DNA from: CAVVIH01 sp963748295
GTDB taxonomy: Bacteria > Acidobacteriota > Vicinamibacteria > Vicinamibacterales > 2-12-FULL-66-21
Assembly: GCA_963748295.1 (NCBI GenBank)
Contig: CAVVIH010000006.1
Location: forward strand, 434,001-498,000
Reading direction: 5' to 3'
Length of the DNA: 64,000 bases
In this document: piece after piece, positions 1 to 8,660 of the stretch
How positions within the stretch are numbered: position 1 is the stretch's first letter
How the letters are laid out: every line of letters starts with the position of its first letter
Made by a program: the position numbers and the translations under genes
The notes under the pieces: generated by a model
The model's input: only the letters and a program-made list of their open reading frames with translations
Database searches by the model: none
Told to the model about the DNA's origin: nothing

Positions 1-1
1 T

Positions 2-1693
2 CGCGGGTCCATTCCGTTCGTCCAGCATCTGGTGCTCTGGGTCGGGTTTCTCGGCGCGGCGCTGGCCGCGCGCGAGGGCACGATGCTGTCGCTGGCAACC
101 GGCACGTTCCTTCCGGCTGGTCGCGCCCGTGACTGGGCCGATACGTTTGCCGCCACGGTTGCCGCCGCGGTGTCGACGATGCTCTGCGTCGGCGCGTTCC
201 AGCTGGTGATGAGCGAGCGCGAGGCTGGCACCGTAATCGCTGCCGGCGTCACCACGTGGATGGCGCAAACGGTGCTGCCGTTTGCATTCGGGCTGATCGC
301 GCTGCGCACGGTGTGGCGAGCGAAAGGCGGCTGGGCTTCCCGCGCGATCGCGGCGTGCGGCATGGTCGCCGGCGGCTGGCTGGTGTGGACTGCGACCCCC
401 ACGCTTCCGGCGGGCCTTCAGTGGCCGCTCGCAGCAATGCTTCTCGTCGCAGCCGGCTGCGGAACGCCGATCTTCGTCGTGCTCGGAGGGTTGGCGATCG
501 TCATGTTTCTCACCGACGGCGTCGGGCCGTCGGCGATTCTCATCGAGACCTACCAGCTGGCGGTGAAGCCCACGCTGGCGTCGATTCCGTTGTTCACGCT
601 TTGCGGATTCCTGCTCGCCGAGGGGAAAGCTCCCGAGCGGCTCCTGAACGTGTTCCGCGCCTTGTTCGGGTGGTTCCCCGGGGGAACCGCGGTCGTCTGC
701 GCGATGCTCTCGGCGTTCTTCACGATCTTCACCGGCGGATCCGGGGTCACCATCCTTGCCCTCGGCGGGCTGTTGCTGCCGGCCCTCATCAAGGACGGCT
801 ATCGCGAGAAGTTCTCCGTCGGGCTGCTCACGGCGTCCGGCTCGCTCGGACTGCTGCTCCCGCCGTCGCTGCCGCTGATTCTGTACGCGATCGTGGCGCA
901 GATCCCGGTGGAGGATCTGTTCATCGGCGGCATCCTGCCCGGTGTGCTTCTGCTCGGGCTGACAGCTGCATGGGGCGTGCGTGAAGGGGCCACCCATAAC
1001 ACGGGCCGCACTCCGTTTTCGCCAGGCGGCGCAATGCGCGCTCTATGGCAGGGCAAGTGGGAAGTGGCGCTGCCGGTCGTGGTGCTGATCGCGCTCTTCG
1101 GAGGGTTCGCGACGATCGTCGAAGCGGCGGCGCTCGCAGCGCTCTACGCGTTCATCGTCCAGGTGTTCGTCCACCGTGACGTCCGGCAGTTCGACACGCT
1201 GCGGCGGGTCTTCGCGGAATGCGTGGCCACTGTCGGCGGTGTGCTGGTGATCCTGGGAGTAGCCGTCGGCCTGACGAGCTACCTGATTGGTGCGGACGTC
1301 CCTGGCCGGCTGCTCGAATGGACGCAGGCCTATATCAGCTCGCCGATGGTCTTTCTGCTGATCTTGAACCTGTTCCTGCTCGTCGTCGGCTGCCTGATGG
1401 ACATCTACTCCGCCACCTTCGTCGTCGTACCTCTCATCGTGCCGCTCGGGCAGCATTTCGGCATCCATCCGGTGCACCTCGGCATCATCTTCGTCGCGAA
1501 CCTCGAGCTGGGGTACCTCACGCCACCAGTCGGCATGAACCTGTTTCTTGCGTCCTATCGTTTCAAGAAACCGCTGCTCGAGGTCACCGCCGCCTCATTG
1601 CCGATGCTGGGCGTCCTTGGCCTCGGCGTCGTGCTCATCACCTACATTCCGTGGATGACAACGGCACTCCTGCATGTACTGGGCAAGATGTAG
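2..1693 (+). CDS. TRAP transporter DctQ-DctM fusion permease (5' end outside window)
   Basis: Membrane part of a tripartite ATP-independent periplasmic transporter, normally used for Na+/H+-driven uptake of organic acids together with a periplasmic DctP protein. The first ~120 residues look like a DctQ small subunit (HLVLWVGFLGAALAAREG, then TLPFAFGLI-type helices). The rest is DctM-like: SIPLFTLCGFLLAEGKAPER, then FTGGSGVTILALGGLLLPAL, then GSLGLLLPPSLPLILYAI, with about a dozen hydrophobic segments. The reading frame is open to base 2 with no stop, so the GTG at 32 is not a trustworthy start and the true start lies upstream of the window. The solute-binding protein is not in view, so the substrate is unknown. 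Confidence 0.88.
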   Translation, partial: RGSIPFVQHLVLWVGFLGAALAAREGTMLSLATGTFLPAGRARDWADTFAATVAAAVSTMLCVGAFQLVMSEREAGTVIAAGVTTWMAQTVLPFAFGLIALRTVWRAKGGWASRAIAACGMVAGGWLVWTATPTLPAGLQWPLAAMLLVAAGCGTPIFVVLGGLAIVMFLTDGVGPSAILIETYQLAVKPTLASIPLFTLCGFLLAEGKAPERLLNVFRALFGWFPGGTAVVCAMLSAFFTIFTGGSGVTILALGGLLLPALIKDGYREKFSVGLLTASGSLGLLLPPSLPLILYAIVAQIPVEDLFIGGILPGVLLLGLTAAWGVREGATHNTGRTPFSPGGAMRALWQGKWEVALPVVVLIALFGGFATIVEAAALAALYAFIVQVFVHRDVRQFDTLRRVFAECVATVGGVLVILGVAVGLTSYLIGADVPGRLLEWTQAYISSPMVFLLILNLFLLVVGCLMDIYSATFVVVPLIVPLGQHFGIHPVHLGIIFVANLELGYLTPPVGMNLFLASYRFKKPLLEVTAASLPMLGVLGLGVVLITYIPWMTTALLHVLGKM

Positions 1694-1816
1694 AGCATCC
1701 GGAGGTCGATGGTGGGCCGCCCATCTCGCTCTCTGAACTTCTTCAGCCCCATGCCTACGACCAGCCGATGCCTGGCGCACGCGGCCGCCGACGGCGCGTC
1801 GGGGACGAACAGGCGC

Positions 1817-2299
1817 TCACTGACCTGTCGTGTGGAGGCATTCGTAATACCCGATGACCGCCGCGAAGAAGTACGGATTGCCTGTCGATTCGCAGGTGGC
1901 CCCTTCTCTCTTGCAGGTTCCAGCAGCGTCTGTGACGTCCGCTCCGCAGTACAGATCGGGCCGTATCAGCAGCGTCGTGCCGACGAACTGACCGTTCTCG
2001 AAACGCCAGAGGTTATACGTCGCCGGCCGATCGGCGGGCGGAGGGATGGCCGGGAACCCCTGGTTGGGGTGGCTGCAAACCGTTCGCGTGGGAAACGGCG
2101 GGGGAATGAAGCACGTCCAGCCACGAGCAGTCAGTTCCGCCGCCGTAGGCTGTCCCGTTGAAACCCCGCTCACCGCCGGTGAGGAGATGCCGGTTGGAAC
2201 GCCGGACGGGCGCACCGGATTTCGGTCGTCGCTGCAACCTGCGCTCGCTGCGGTTAGTGCGAGCAGCGCTACCAGGGCCCGCGAGCTGTATCTAAGCAT
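1817..2299 (-). CDS. putative lipoprotein, unknown function
   Basis: Predicted 160-aa secreted lipoprotein. The N-terminus has a charged start, a hydrophobic core and a lipobox-like TAASAGC cleavage site, so Cys22 would be lipidated and the protein anchored to a membrane. The mature part has several further Cys (WTCF, VCSH, YCGAD, GTCKR, ATCES, YYECL), which suggests a small disulfide-stabilised domain. It is convergent with the TRAP permease gene. I recognise no family; the signal peptide is the firmest evidence that the frame is real. Confidence 0.6.
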   Translation of the reverse strand: MLRYSSRALVALLALTAASAGCSDDRNPVRPSGVPTGISSPAVSGVSTGQPTAAELTARGWTCFIPPPFPTRTVCSHPNQGFPAIPPPADRPATYNLWRFENGQFVGTTLLIRPDLYCGADVTDAAGTCKREGATCESTGNPYFFAAVIGYYECLHTTGQ

Positions 2300-2368
2300 G
2301 TTCCCTCCTACTATGCGACTGTGCGCCGCACGGCCACGAGTTCGACAACGGATCGAAGGTCATCCTTC

Positions 2369-2564
2369 TCACGTCTGGCAGCTTGCGGCGTACTCCTCTT
2401 CGAGCGCCTGCAGCTGATGCCGGTCGAGTTCCAGCTCCCTCGCCACCGCGTCGATCTCGCTCTTGAGGGCGGCGATGTGCGCGGCGTCCGGATTCGATTG
2501 CGCCTTGATGCCGCGCAGGATGTCTTCGAGCGACCGCAGCTATCCGATACGTGGCGCGCATCAT
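2369..2564 (-). pseudogene. small coiled-coil protein, frame interrupted
   Basis: On the minus strand an ATG near 2564 gives MMRATYRI. About 25 bases later the convincing reading moves to a different frame: LRSLEDILRGIKAQ, DAAHIAALKSEIDAVAREL, and ALEEEYAASCQT followed by a stop at 2369-2371. The second part has a clean heptad pattern of Leu, Ile and Ala. Its frame has a stop just upstream, so a one-base shift near 2535-2545 is implied. I recognise no family. The gene product would be a ~65-aa helical protein. Confidence 0.4.
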
Positions 2565-2571
2565 CGCCCCT

Positions 2572-2937
2572 CCTCCCGGGTTCCCAAGTGCTGGTAGCTT
2601 TGGCGAGACCAGCTGCCGAGGCGCTGTTATAGCAGCACAATCGCGAGCGCCGTAACTACCTTGGTGAGTAGGGGCGCGACGGATCGCGCGACCGTCCCAC
2701 GTACTCAGGTAGGTAGGACCGACTTCGGCTCACGCGTACCATCGACAGCCTGAGAAGGAGGGACCTGAAGGAGCAAGAACGCCGCTCGGTCGTGCTGGGT
2801 GCCGGGTGGGAATCGTTGCCGTGGTGCTGGACCGCCACCCGTACACCAGCCGCCGTCAGACCTTCGTGAAAGTCACGCTCGACCAGCAGTTGGGCGTGAT
2901 GGTGCGCGCGTCTCGCCGATTCTTCGTCGCGACCGCA
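2572..2937. other. non-coding stretch with TAGGTAGG-type motifs
   Basis: No convincing gene lies here; the plus-strand frame running through it overlaps the XRE gene in antisense. It contains two stretches related to a motif seen elsewhere in the window: gtaactaccttggtgagtag near 2652-2671 and actcaggtaggtagga near 2703-2718. Their role is unknown. Confidence 0.3.
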
Positions 2938-3813
2938 CTACGTGTTCTCGTCGGTCGACCCCCGGCGAAAATGAAGCGGGTCCCGCAGGTTTTGCAGCTC
3001 GCGGTAATAGTAGAGGGGGGTCGGCCGTTTGCGACTGAAACTCAGCCTTTTGAGAAACTCGATCTCCTCCGCGGTCGCGTCACCCCTGAGGGCGGGATCC
3101 GCAAGAAACGCCCGGAAGCCGGCCTCCTCCTCGACCGGTGGGCCCGGTTCCCGTTCCACAAAATCGATCTTCTTGAGGTGTGCGGAGGTCAGGCGACGGT
3201 TCAAAACAATCTCCATCCCGAAGGTCGCGAGGTCGATGTCCCATAATTCAATCAGCGGATCGAGGAACGTGAGGCAGTTTGCGGCCGAAACGTTCAGGAC
3301 ATCCGTCTCGAGGAACTCGAGCACAATGACTCGCACCTGCGTATAGCTCCGTTCAGTGAGTCGAGCCACCATCCGGAGCCAGTTTTCGTCGGTCAATTCC
3401 TCTCGCGTCACTCGCTTCACGACATCGAGCAGTTTCTGAGTGACAAGACGCTCGAGCGCCCCGAAGGGCTCCTTCTCAAAAATTGCGCGGATCGCTTGCG
3501 CATGGCGAGGTTCGCATTTCCGGAGAATTAGCTCGCGCACCTCGTTGAACAAGGGTGGCGGCGGGTCCGCGAACGTTCTCTTCAAGACGTCCTTGCGGTG
3601 GAGATCAGCCAGTAGCGCGAGCTTCCCGGCTGGAAGTCCTAAGAACGTTTCCATCCTGTCGTAAATATCGGTCCGCTCGGGAGCTGGTGGCGCTTTCCTT
3701 CCGCTGAGCAGCTGGGAGATGTAGGACTCCGTCACCTCCGCCGCTTCGGCGAGAGCCCTCTGTTCAGTCCCTAATTCAGTGAGTCGATGCCGGATGAGGA
3801 GTGGGAAATCCAT
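2938..3813 (-). CDS. XRE-family transcriptional regulator
   Basis: A 291-aa DNA-binding regulator. Residues ~5-65 form a Cro/C1-type helix-turn-helix (RHRLTELGTEQRALAEAAEV, then TESYISQLLSGRKAPP). The remaining ~220 residues are a helical domain I do not recognise. The start at 3813 (MDFPLLIRHRL) was chosen over an upstream in-frame ATG at 3912, because the extra 33 residues lie in the AT-rich non-coding patch and do not look like protein. The gene stands alone, divergent from the ABM-like/Hsp20 group, so autoregulation or control of the divergent genes is plausible. Confidence 0.75.
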   Translation of the reverse strand: MDFPLLIRHRLTELGTEQRALAEAAEVTESYISQLLSGRKAPPAPERTDIYDRMETFLGLPAGKLALLADLHRKDVLKRTFADPPPPLFNEVRELILRKCEPRHAQAIRAIFEKEPFGALERLVTQKLLDVVKRVTREELTDENWLRMVARLTERSYTQVRVIVLEFLETDVLNVSAANCLTFLDPLIELWDIDLATFGMEIVLNRRLTSAHLKKIDFVEREPGPPVEEEAGFRAFLADPALRGDATAEEIEFLKRLSFSRKRPTPLYYYRELQNLRDPLHFRRGSTDENT

Positions 3814-3829
3814 GGCTGAGCTTTGGCAA

Positions 3830-3905
3830 TTACTTAACTGAATATGATTAACTATTGCGCGAATATTTAAATTATCGCATATTACGCCTTGACAAAAGAA
3901 GTTAA
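3830..3905. promoter_or_regulatory. AT-rich divergent control region
   Basis: This patch is far more AT-rich than its surroundings and separates the XRE gene from the 4014 gene. It holds direct repeats TTAACT at 3834-3839 and 3848-3853. On the minus strand a TTGTCA (3890-3895) is followed ~15 bases later by TAATTT, a possible promoter for the XRE gene. On the plus strand TTGACA begins at 3889, but its -10 is weak. The assignment as a promoter/operator is inference. Confidence 0.4.
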
Positions 3906-4013
3906 TAGGCACACAGTAGCGAACAGATTGCGGCCTGCCCCTCAGTCTTCCTGATTATCTGAACTCATACAGGTCATCTCGTCCCTAGGCAAGGCAACCT
4001 CAGGAGGTTGACC

Positions 4014-4334
4014 ATGATTGCTCGAAGTGTTTCATTCCATCTCAAACCGGGTCGCGCGGCGGATTTCACGAAGCTGATCGACAAGGACATCATCCCGATG
4101 CTTCGCAAGGAGAAGGGCTTCCAGGACGAAATCGCGTTCGTCACCCCAGGCGGAACTGACGCCGTCGGCATCAGCGTGTGGGACGTCAAGGAAAACGCCG
4201 AGGCGTACGCCCGCACCGGCTATACCAATGTGCTCAACGTGCTGAAGGACGTACTCGAAGGCACGCCTCAGGTGAAGACGTACGACGTCTGCAGTTCGAC
4301 CTTCAGCAAGACGCCTGTTCACGCAACGGCCTGA
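4014..4334 (+). CDS. ABM-like (antibiotic biosynthesis monooxygenase fold) protein
   Basis: A 106-aa single-domain protein resembling the dimeric alpha-beta barrel/ABM fold. It opens with a strand ending in SFHLKPGRAADF, followed by a helix (KLIDKDIIPMLRKEKGFQDE), strands around FVTPGGTDAVGISVWD, and a second helix (NAEAYARTGYTNVL). Such proteins are small oxygenases or heme/aldehyde-handling enzymes, and many have no known substrate. The ATG at 4014 sits six bases after a perfect AGGAGG (4002-4007). It lies upstream of Hsp20 in the same direction, separated by a strong hairpin. Confidence 0.65.
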   Translation: MIARSVSFHLKPGRAADFTKLIDKDIIPMLRKEKGFQDEIAFVTPGGTDAVGISVWDVKENAEAYARTGYTNVLNVLKDVLEGTPQVKTYDVCSSTFSKTPVHATA

Positions 4335-4349
4335 ACACACATCGGTTCA

Positions 4350-4381
4350 CGGTAGAGGGCGGCAACGGCCGCCCTCTACCG
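4350..4381 (+). terminator. strong hairpin between ABM-like gene and hsp20
   Basis: Perfect 13-bp inverted repeat: cggtagagggcgg at 4350-4362 and ccgccctctaccg at 4369-4381, with a six-base loop. There is no T-run after it, so a classical intrinsic terminator is not certain. It could instead stabilise the upstream mRNA end or form part of the hsp20 leader. Confidence 0.5.
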
Positions 4382-4414
4382 CCGTGCGCAAGACAAAGAA
4401 AGTGGAGAATCATC

Positions 4415-4858
4415 ATGACTATCGTTCGCTGGGATTCAGTCCGTGACGTGGCCGTACTTCAGGAGCAGATGAACCGGATGCTCGGCTTTTACAACCCGCC
4501 CCAGGAAGACCTGCCGCGCAGTGCGTGGGTTCCGGCGGTGGACATTTACAGTAGCGGCCCGTACGAGCTGGTCCTGAAGGCCGAGTTGCCCGACATGAAG
4601 GAAGAGGAGTTCGCGCTGACGGTTCAAGACAACACCTTGACCCTGCGCGGTGAGAAAAAGCTCGACACCCAGATCTCCGACGAGCAGTTCCACCATAACG
4701 AGCGCCGCTATGGCTCGTTCGCGCGAACGTTCGCGCTGCCGCCGACCGTTGACGCTGGTAAGGTCACCGCCGAATACAAAGCCGGCGTGCTGACTGTCCG
4801 GCTGCCGATGCGTGAGGAAGCCAAGCCCACGCAGATCAAGGTGGCAAGAGCCGCGTAA
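4415..4858 (+). CDS. Hsp20 / alpha-crystallin small heat-shock protein
   Basis: A 147-aa ATP-independent holdase that keeps unfolding cytoplasmic proteins soluble for DnaK/ClpB. An N-terminal arm (residues 1-40) precedes the alpha-crystallin domain: WVPAVDIYSS, then LVLKAELPDMKEEEF, then LTLRGEK, RRYGSFARTFALP, and the hallmark AGVLTVRLP near 125-133. A short C-terminal tail (PTQIKVA) carries the I-x-V anchoring motif. ATG at 4415 is preceded by GGAGA. The upstream extension to 4178 in the same frame overlaps the previous gene and was rejected. The length fits the family. Confidence 0.93.
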   Translation: MTIVRWDSVRDVAVLQEQMNRMLGFYNPPQEDLPRSAWVPAVDIYSSGPYELVLKAELPDMKEEEFALTVQDNTLTLRGEKKLDTQISDEQFHHNERRYGSFARTFALPPTVDAGKVTAEYKAGVLTVRLPMREEAKPTQIKVARAA

Positions 4859-4864
4859 GTGACG

Positions 4865-5326
4865 ATGACTTCTCGCCAGGCTCTCACGTTTGTTCGCAAG
4901 TACGGTGTCGTGCTGGAGTCCGCTCGTGGGCCCGTGCCGTCACTCGCGGAGGCCATCGTTGGAGGGCCACTGCGAGGAAGCTGGTGGGCCCACCCGAAAA
5001 GTCACGAGATCTTCGCGGTGACGCGCGCGATCCGCGAGAGCGATAACGTACTCGTGTGTCGGCTTTTCGAAGGGAAGGTCACGTTTGTCCATCGGCGGTT
5101 GTGGCCCGCTCTTGTGAGAGCCGCGAATCGCATTCCATCAGATCACATTTGTCAGGTGCGCGAAGTTCACGCCCATCGGGGACGCCACGTTACCAAGGAA
5201 GTGCCGTTTCCCGACTGGGTTCCGTCGAGCATCCTAGCGGCCGCTCGAGTCGTTTCGGAAAACGGCGCCGACGCAGAGCTCGCGCGATGCAGGTCTGGCC
5301 TGCCGGCACGTGCATCAGATAGCTAA
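4865..5326 (+). CDS. conserved small protein of unknown function
   Basis: About 153 aa, directly after hsp20 (the GTG at 4859 abuts its stop; the ATG at 4865 is equally possible), so probably co-transcribed. The core reads LRGSWWAHPKSHEIFAVTRA, then VLVCRLFEGKVTFVHRRLWP, then EVPFPDWVPSSI. I believe this Trp-rich core recurs in uncharacterised proteins of many bacteria, but I know no function. The linkage to Hsp20 suggests a stress-related role, which is only inference. Confidence 0.6.
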   Translation: MTSRQALTFVRKYGVVLESARGPVPSLAEAIVGGPLRGSWWAHPKSHEIFAVTRAIRESDNVLVCRLFEGKVTFVHRRLWPALVRAANRIPSDHICQVREVHAHRGRHVTKEVPFPDWVPSSILAAARVVSENGADAELARCRSGLPARASDS

Positions 5327-5565
5327 GTGCAGAGGTGCATGAAGGTCCGTTCACGGCATCCAGTTCTCTCTCTCGGCTTCATGAAGCCGACGGCTGCCTT
5401 GCCCTTCGGAGTTGCCCTGTCAACACGTCCGAACGATTCTTCACGGACCCGGGCGTGATGTGCCGAGATTTCAGGTCTCTGCTCCGCGCTACTTCGCGAT
5501 CCTCGCATTCCGCAAGACGCTCGATCTGAATCCGAAATCGGATCAGGTGCACACGCGCGCAGGGC

Positions 5566-8244
5566 TCACTCGACCCGCAGCGCCACCAGCGGATCGACCG
5601 ACGCCGCGCGGCGAGCAGGCACGACCGCCGCGGCGAGCGACACCGCCACCAGAATCAACGCGGCGCTCGCGAGGTTCACGCCGTCCGTGGGCGACAATCC
5701 GAAAAGGAACCCATCGAGCACGCGCAGGCTGACGGCGGCGCACGCGATGCCGATGATGGATCCGATCGAGGCCAGCACGAGGTGCTCGCGCAACATCATC
5801 CACAACATCTGGCCCGGCCGCGCGCCGAGCGCGAGGCGTACACCGATCTCCGGTACCCGCCTGGCCACGAGGTGCGCCAGCAAGCCGTAAACACCCACGG
5901 ATGCCAGGGTGAGCGCCACGATGGCGAAGAACGTCCCGAGCATGGCGAGCAGACGTTCGCTCAGCAGGCGTCCCTGGATCAGACCGTCCAGCGTCTCAAT
6001 GGCGAGGATCGGCGCGTCGGGACGCAGACGCTCGATCTCGCTCCGCACCACGTTGATCGAATTCGTCGGATTTCCTGCTGTTCGCACGAGAAACTCGAAT
6101 TGCGAAAGCCTCACGTCGTCGGCCTGGAACCACGGCTGATACACCAGACGCTCCGACGGGGTGCGCAGATCCTGATATCGCACGTCGCTCGCGACGCCAA
6201 CGATCTCGTGCGTGATCGCCGTCGAACCACGGAAGGTCAGAAAGGTCCGGCCCACGGCCTCGTCGGCGTCTCCAAAGTAGCGGCGGGCGAACGCTTCGCT
6301 GACGACGGCCACGCGGCCCGTGTTCGGCTGATCGCGCGAGTCGATGGCTCTGCCCCGCAGAATTGGAATCTGCAACGCGTCGAAGTAACCCGGCCCGACG
6401 AGATTGACCTGAATCACGGTGTCGTCCGCGTCGCGAGGCTCGAACCCCGGCACCCTGAGCCGCCGGCCGTTCATGTCGCCGTTGAACGGGGTGCCCGTAG
6501 CCAGCGACGCGTGCTGCACACCTGGCAGTTTGGCGAGAGCCGCGAGCAGCTCCCGCTGAAACTCGCGCAGGCGCTCGCGCTCGTAGGCGGTCCCCTGCGG
6601 ATCGATCCGGGCCACCAGTACGTGCGCGCGGTCGAAGCCGGTTTCTACCTGCGCAAGGTTGAGCAGCGTGCGCAGGAAGAGCGCGGCGCCGGCGACGAGT
6701 ACAAGCGATAGAGCAAACTGTGCCACCACCAGCGTGCGGCCTACGCGTGCACGCGCGGTGGTCGTGCGTTGGTTCGTCCGATTGAGAGCGGGCAGCAGGC
6801 CGAGGCTGGCGCCCTGCCATGCCGGCATCAGCCCAAACAGCAACGTTGTGACAACCGTGGCAAGCGCACCGAATGCCAGCACGCGTGCGTCGGGTGCAAC
6901 CGTCGCGGAGACCGGTCCGAAATAGGGCGGCATCAGCCCGAGCAGCAGATTGCTGCCGTTGATCGCGATCAGCAGGCCGAGGGTCGCGCCGATCACCGCC
7001 AGCACTCCACTCTCGGTCAGCAGCTGGCGAACGATGCGCCCGCGGCTCGCGCCGAGCGCGAGCCGCATGCCGAGCTCGTGCTGACGTGATGCGTTGCGGG
7101 CAACGAGCAGGCCGGCCAGATTCACGCACGCGATCAGCAGAAGCAGGCCGACTGCGATCATCAGCACGCGCAGCGGCCGCGAGAAGTTTTCGCGCAGATC
7201 GGTAATGCCCTGCGCCGCCGAACCGACCACGACGCGCTCGAGGTAGCGGTGCCTGAACCGCTCCGTGACACGCGCGCCGACGAGCCGGGCGAGCAGCGGA
7301 TCGAGCTGTGCAGCGACCCGCGTCACGTCCACGTCCGGCTTCAGACGCGCGATGAGCGGCATCGTGAACCAGTTGCCGGGGTCCGCGAACTCTGCGGTGT
7401 CGAGCGGCATGGTTACATCCATCGTCCAGCCGACGAGGATGCCGTGGAATTCCGCAGGGGTTACGCCGACGATCGTGTAGGCACGCTGATCGACGGTAAT
7501 CGACTGGCCGAGGACGTTGGGATCGCCCGCGAACCGACGTTGCCAGAGCCCATGGCTGATTACAGCCACTGGCTCTGCACCTGCCTCCGGCCGGTCGGTC
7601 GGCGCGAACGTGCGGCCCAGCGCGGCAGGGACGCCGAGCAGACTGTAATAGTTGGTGGTGACGCGCTGGCCGGTGATTGGTTCCACACGCCCGGCGATGC
7701 CTACCTTGTACACGTCGTGCCTGACGAGCATCGCGTCAGAAAACAGATCGGTTCGCGAAGCGACTTGGCTGAACCACGGATAGTTGGATGAACCGGAGTT
7801 CGCCTCTCCACGCTCGCCGGCCGTCGTCACGTGCACGAGCTCGTGAGGGTTGCTCGCCGGGATTGGCTTCAGCAGCAGCAGATCGAAGAGGCCGAAGATA
7901 GCCGTGGCGGCGCCGATGCCGAGGGCAAGCGAGACGACCGCTGCCACGGTAAACCCCGGTGCACGGCGCATCGTCCGAGCGGCGTAGCGAAGATCGGCCG
8001 CGAGATCGTCGACCGGCCGCAACCCGCGGACCTCGCGGCCAGCCTCCTTCCACAGCACCATGTCGCCGAACTCGGCGCGCGCGCGGCGCTCGGCTTCGGC
8101 GCGCGGAATGCCGTGCGCCTGGAGGTCTGCGGTGCGCGCCTCGAGGTGGAACCGCATCTCGCGGTCCATGTCGCGCTCCATGCGGGAGCGAAGCAGCCAC
8201 GAACGCGCGAACGATTTCAGCGCCGCGAGTGCCTTCCCGGTCAT
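5566..8244 (-). CDS. ADOP-type ABC transporter permease (MacB/FtsX family)
   Basis: An 892-aa inner-membrane permease. Residues ~1-60 form the permease-prefix domain typical of the acidobacterial duplicated orphan permease family (MERDMDREMRFHLEARTADL, AEAERRARAEFGD). Then come the first transmembrane helix (VVSLALGIGAATAIFGLFDL), a MacB-like periplasmic core, an FtsX block near 420-540, a second periplasmic core, and a final FtsX block ending VPARRAASVDPLVALR. The start at 8244 follows AAGGAGG. It lies 11 bases after the PadR gene, so one operon. No ATP-binding partner is adjacent, as is usual for the family. The substrate is unknown; efflux of toxic small molecules or lipids is the usual guess. 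Confidence 0.9.
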   Translation of the reverse strand: MTGKALAALKSFARSWLLRSRMERDMDREMRFHLEARTADLQAHGIPRAEAERRARAEFGDMVLWKEAGREVRGLRPVDDLAADLRYAARTMRRAPGFTVAAVVSLALGIGAATAIFGLFDLLLLKPIPASNPHELVHVTTAGERGEANSGSSNYPWFSQVASRTDLFSDAMLVRHDVYKVGIAGRVEPITGQRVTTNYYSLLGVPAALGRTFAPTDRPEAGAEPVAVISHGLWQRRFAGDPNVLGQSITVDQRAYTIVGVTPAEFHGILVGWTMDVTMPLDTAEFADPGNWFTMPLIARLKPDVDVTRVAAQLDPLLARLVGARVTERFRHRYLERVVVGSAAQGITDLRENFSRPLRVLMIAVGLLLLIACVNLAGLLVARNASRQHELGMRLALGASRGRIVRQLLTESGVLAVIGATLGLLIAINGSNLLLGLMPPYFGPVSATVAPDARVLAFGALATVVTTLLFGLMPAWQGASLGLLPALNRTNQRTTTARARVGRTLVVAQFALSLVLVAGAALFLRTLLNLAQVETGFDRAHVLVARIDPQGTAYERERLREFQRELLAALAKLPGVQHASLATGTPFNGDMNGRRLRVPGFEPRDADDTVIQVNLVGPGYFDALQIPILRGRAIDSRDQPNTGRVAVVSEAFARRYFGDADEAVGRTFLTFRGSTAITHEIVGVASDVRYQDLRTPSERLVYQPWFQADDVRLSQFEFLVRTAGNPTNSINVVRSEIERLRPDAPILAIETLDGLIQGRLLSERLLAMLGTFFAIVALTLASVGVYGLLAHLVARRVPEIGVRLALGARPGQMLWMMLREHLVLASIGSIIGIACAAVSLRVLDGFLFGLSPTDGVNLASAALILVAVSLAAAVVPARRAASVDPLVALRVE

Positions 8245-8255
8245 TGCGACCTCCT

Positions 8256-8597
8256 TCAGATGTCTCCCGGTGCGGCGTCGAGCACGAGGCCGATCGCGCC
8301 GGACAGGCGCTGCCGGTACTCGGTTTCCTCTCGCAGGCGCTTCCGGCCGGCGGCGGTCAGCGAGTAGTACTTCGCCTGGCGCTTGTTCTCGGATTCCCCC
8401 CACTGGAAGGTGACGAGGCCCTGGTGCTCGAGGCGGTAGAGCGCCGGATACAACGAGCCCTGTGGAACCTGGAGTGCTGCCTTGGAGATCTGCTGAAGCC
8501 GGAGCAGGACCCCGTAACCGTGCAGCGGGCCGAGCGAGATGGCCTTCAGGATGAGGAGGTCGAGCGTGCCCTGAAGGAGCTCCGTGCCTTTGTTCAT
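8256..8597 (-). CDS. PadR-family transcriptional regulator
   Basis: A 113-aa winged-helix repressor of the PadR group: GTLDLLILKAISLGPLHGYG at the N-terminus, then VPQGSLYPALYRLEHQGLV as recognition helix and wing, then the AKYYSLTAAGRKRLREE region. Its position immediately upstream of the ADOP permease is the standard arrangement: the regulator senses a ligand and represses the regulator-permease operon. The length is typical and the start is ATG at 8597. Confidence 0.92.
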   Translation of the reverse strand: MNKGTELLQGTLDLLILKAISLGPLHGYGVLLRLQQISKAALQVPQGSLYPALYRLEHQGLVTFQWGESENKRQAKYYSLTAAGRKRLREETEYRQRLSGAIGLVLDAAPGDI

Positions 8598-8623
8598 CGA
8601 CTCTCCTAGTATGGCTAGGCCGC

Positions 8624-8652
8624 AGCCTATGCCCCTTCTCCTAGGATGTCAA
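8624..8652 (-). promoter_or_regulatory. promoter of the padR-ADOP operon
   Basis: On the minus strand TTGACA (8647-8652) is separated by 17 bases from TAGGCT (8624-8629), about 25 bases upstream of the PadR start codon. CCTAG-containing motifs flank it (8606-8617 and 8640-8645) and could be the PadR operator. The spacing fits a sigma-70-type promoter. Confidence 0.6.
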
Positions 8653-8660
8653 GGGGAGCC

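Noticed and set aside
2806..3246. Plus-strand frame overlapping the XRE gene
   Set aside because: Most of it is antisense to a well-supported regulator, and the short unique part has no recognisable family.
5323..5565. Small genes in the spacer between the 4865 gene and the ADOP permease
   Set aside because: Short frames on both strands lack any protein-like pattern; only a small palindrome (cggcttcatgaagccg near 5374) stands out.
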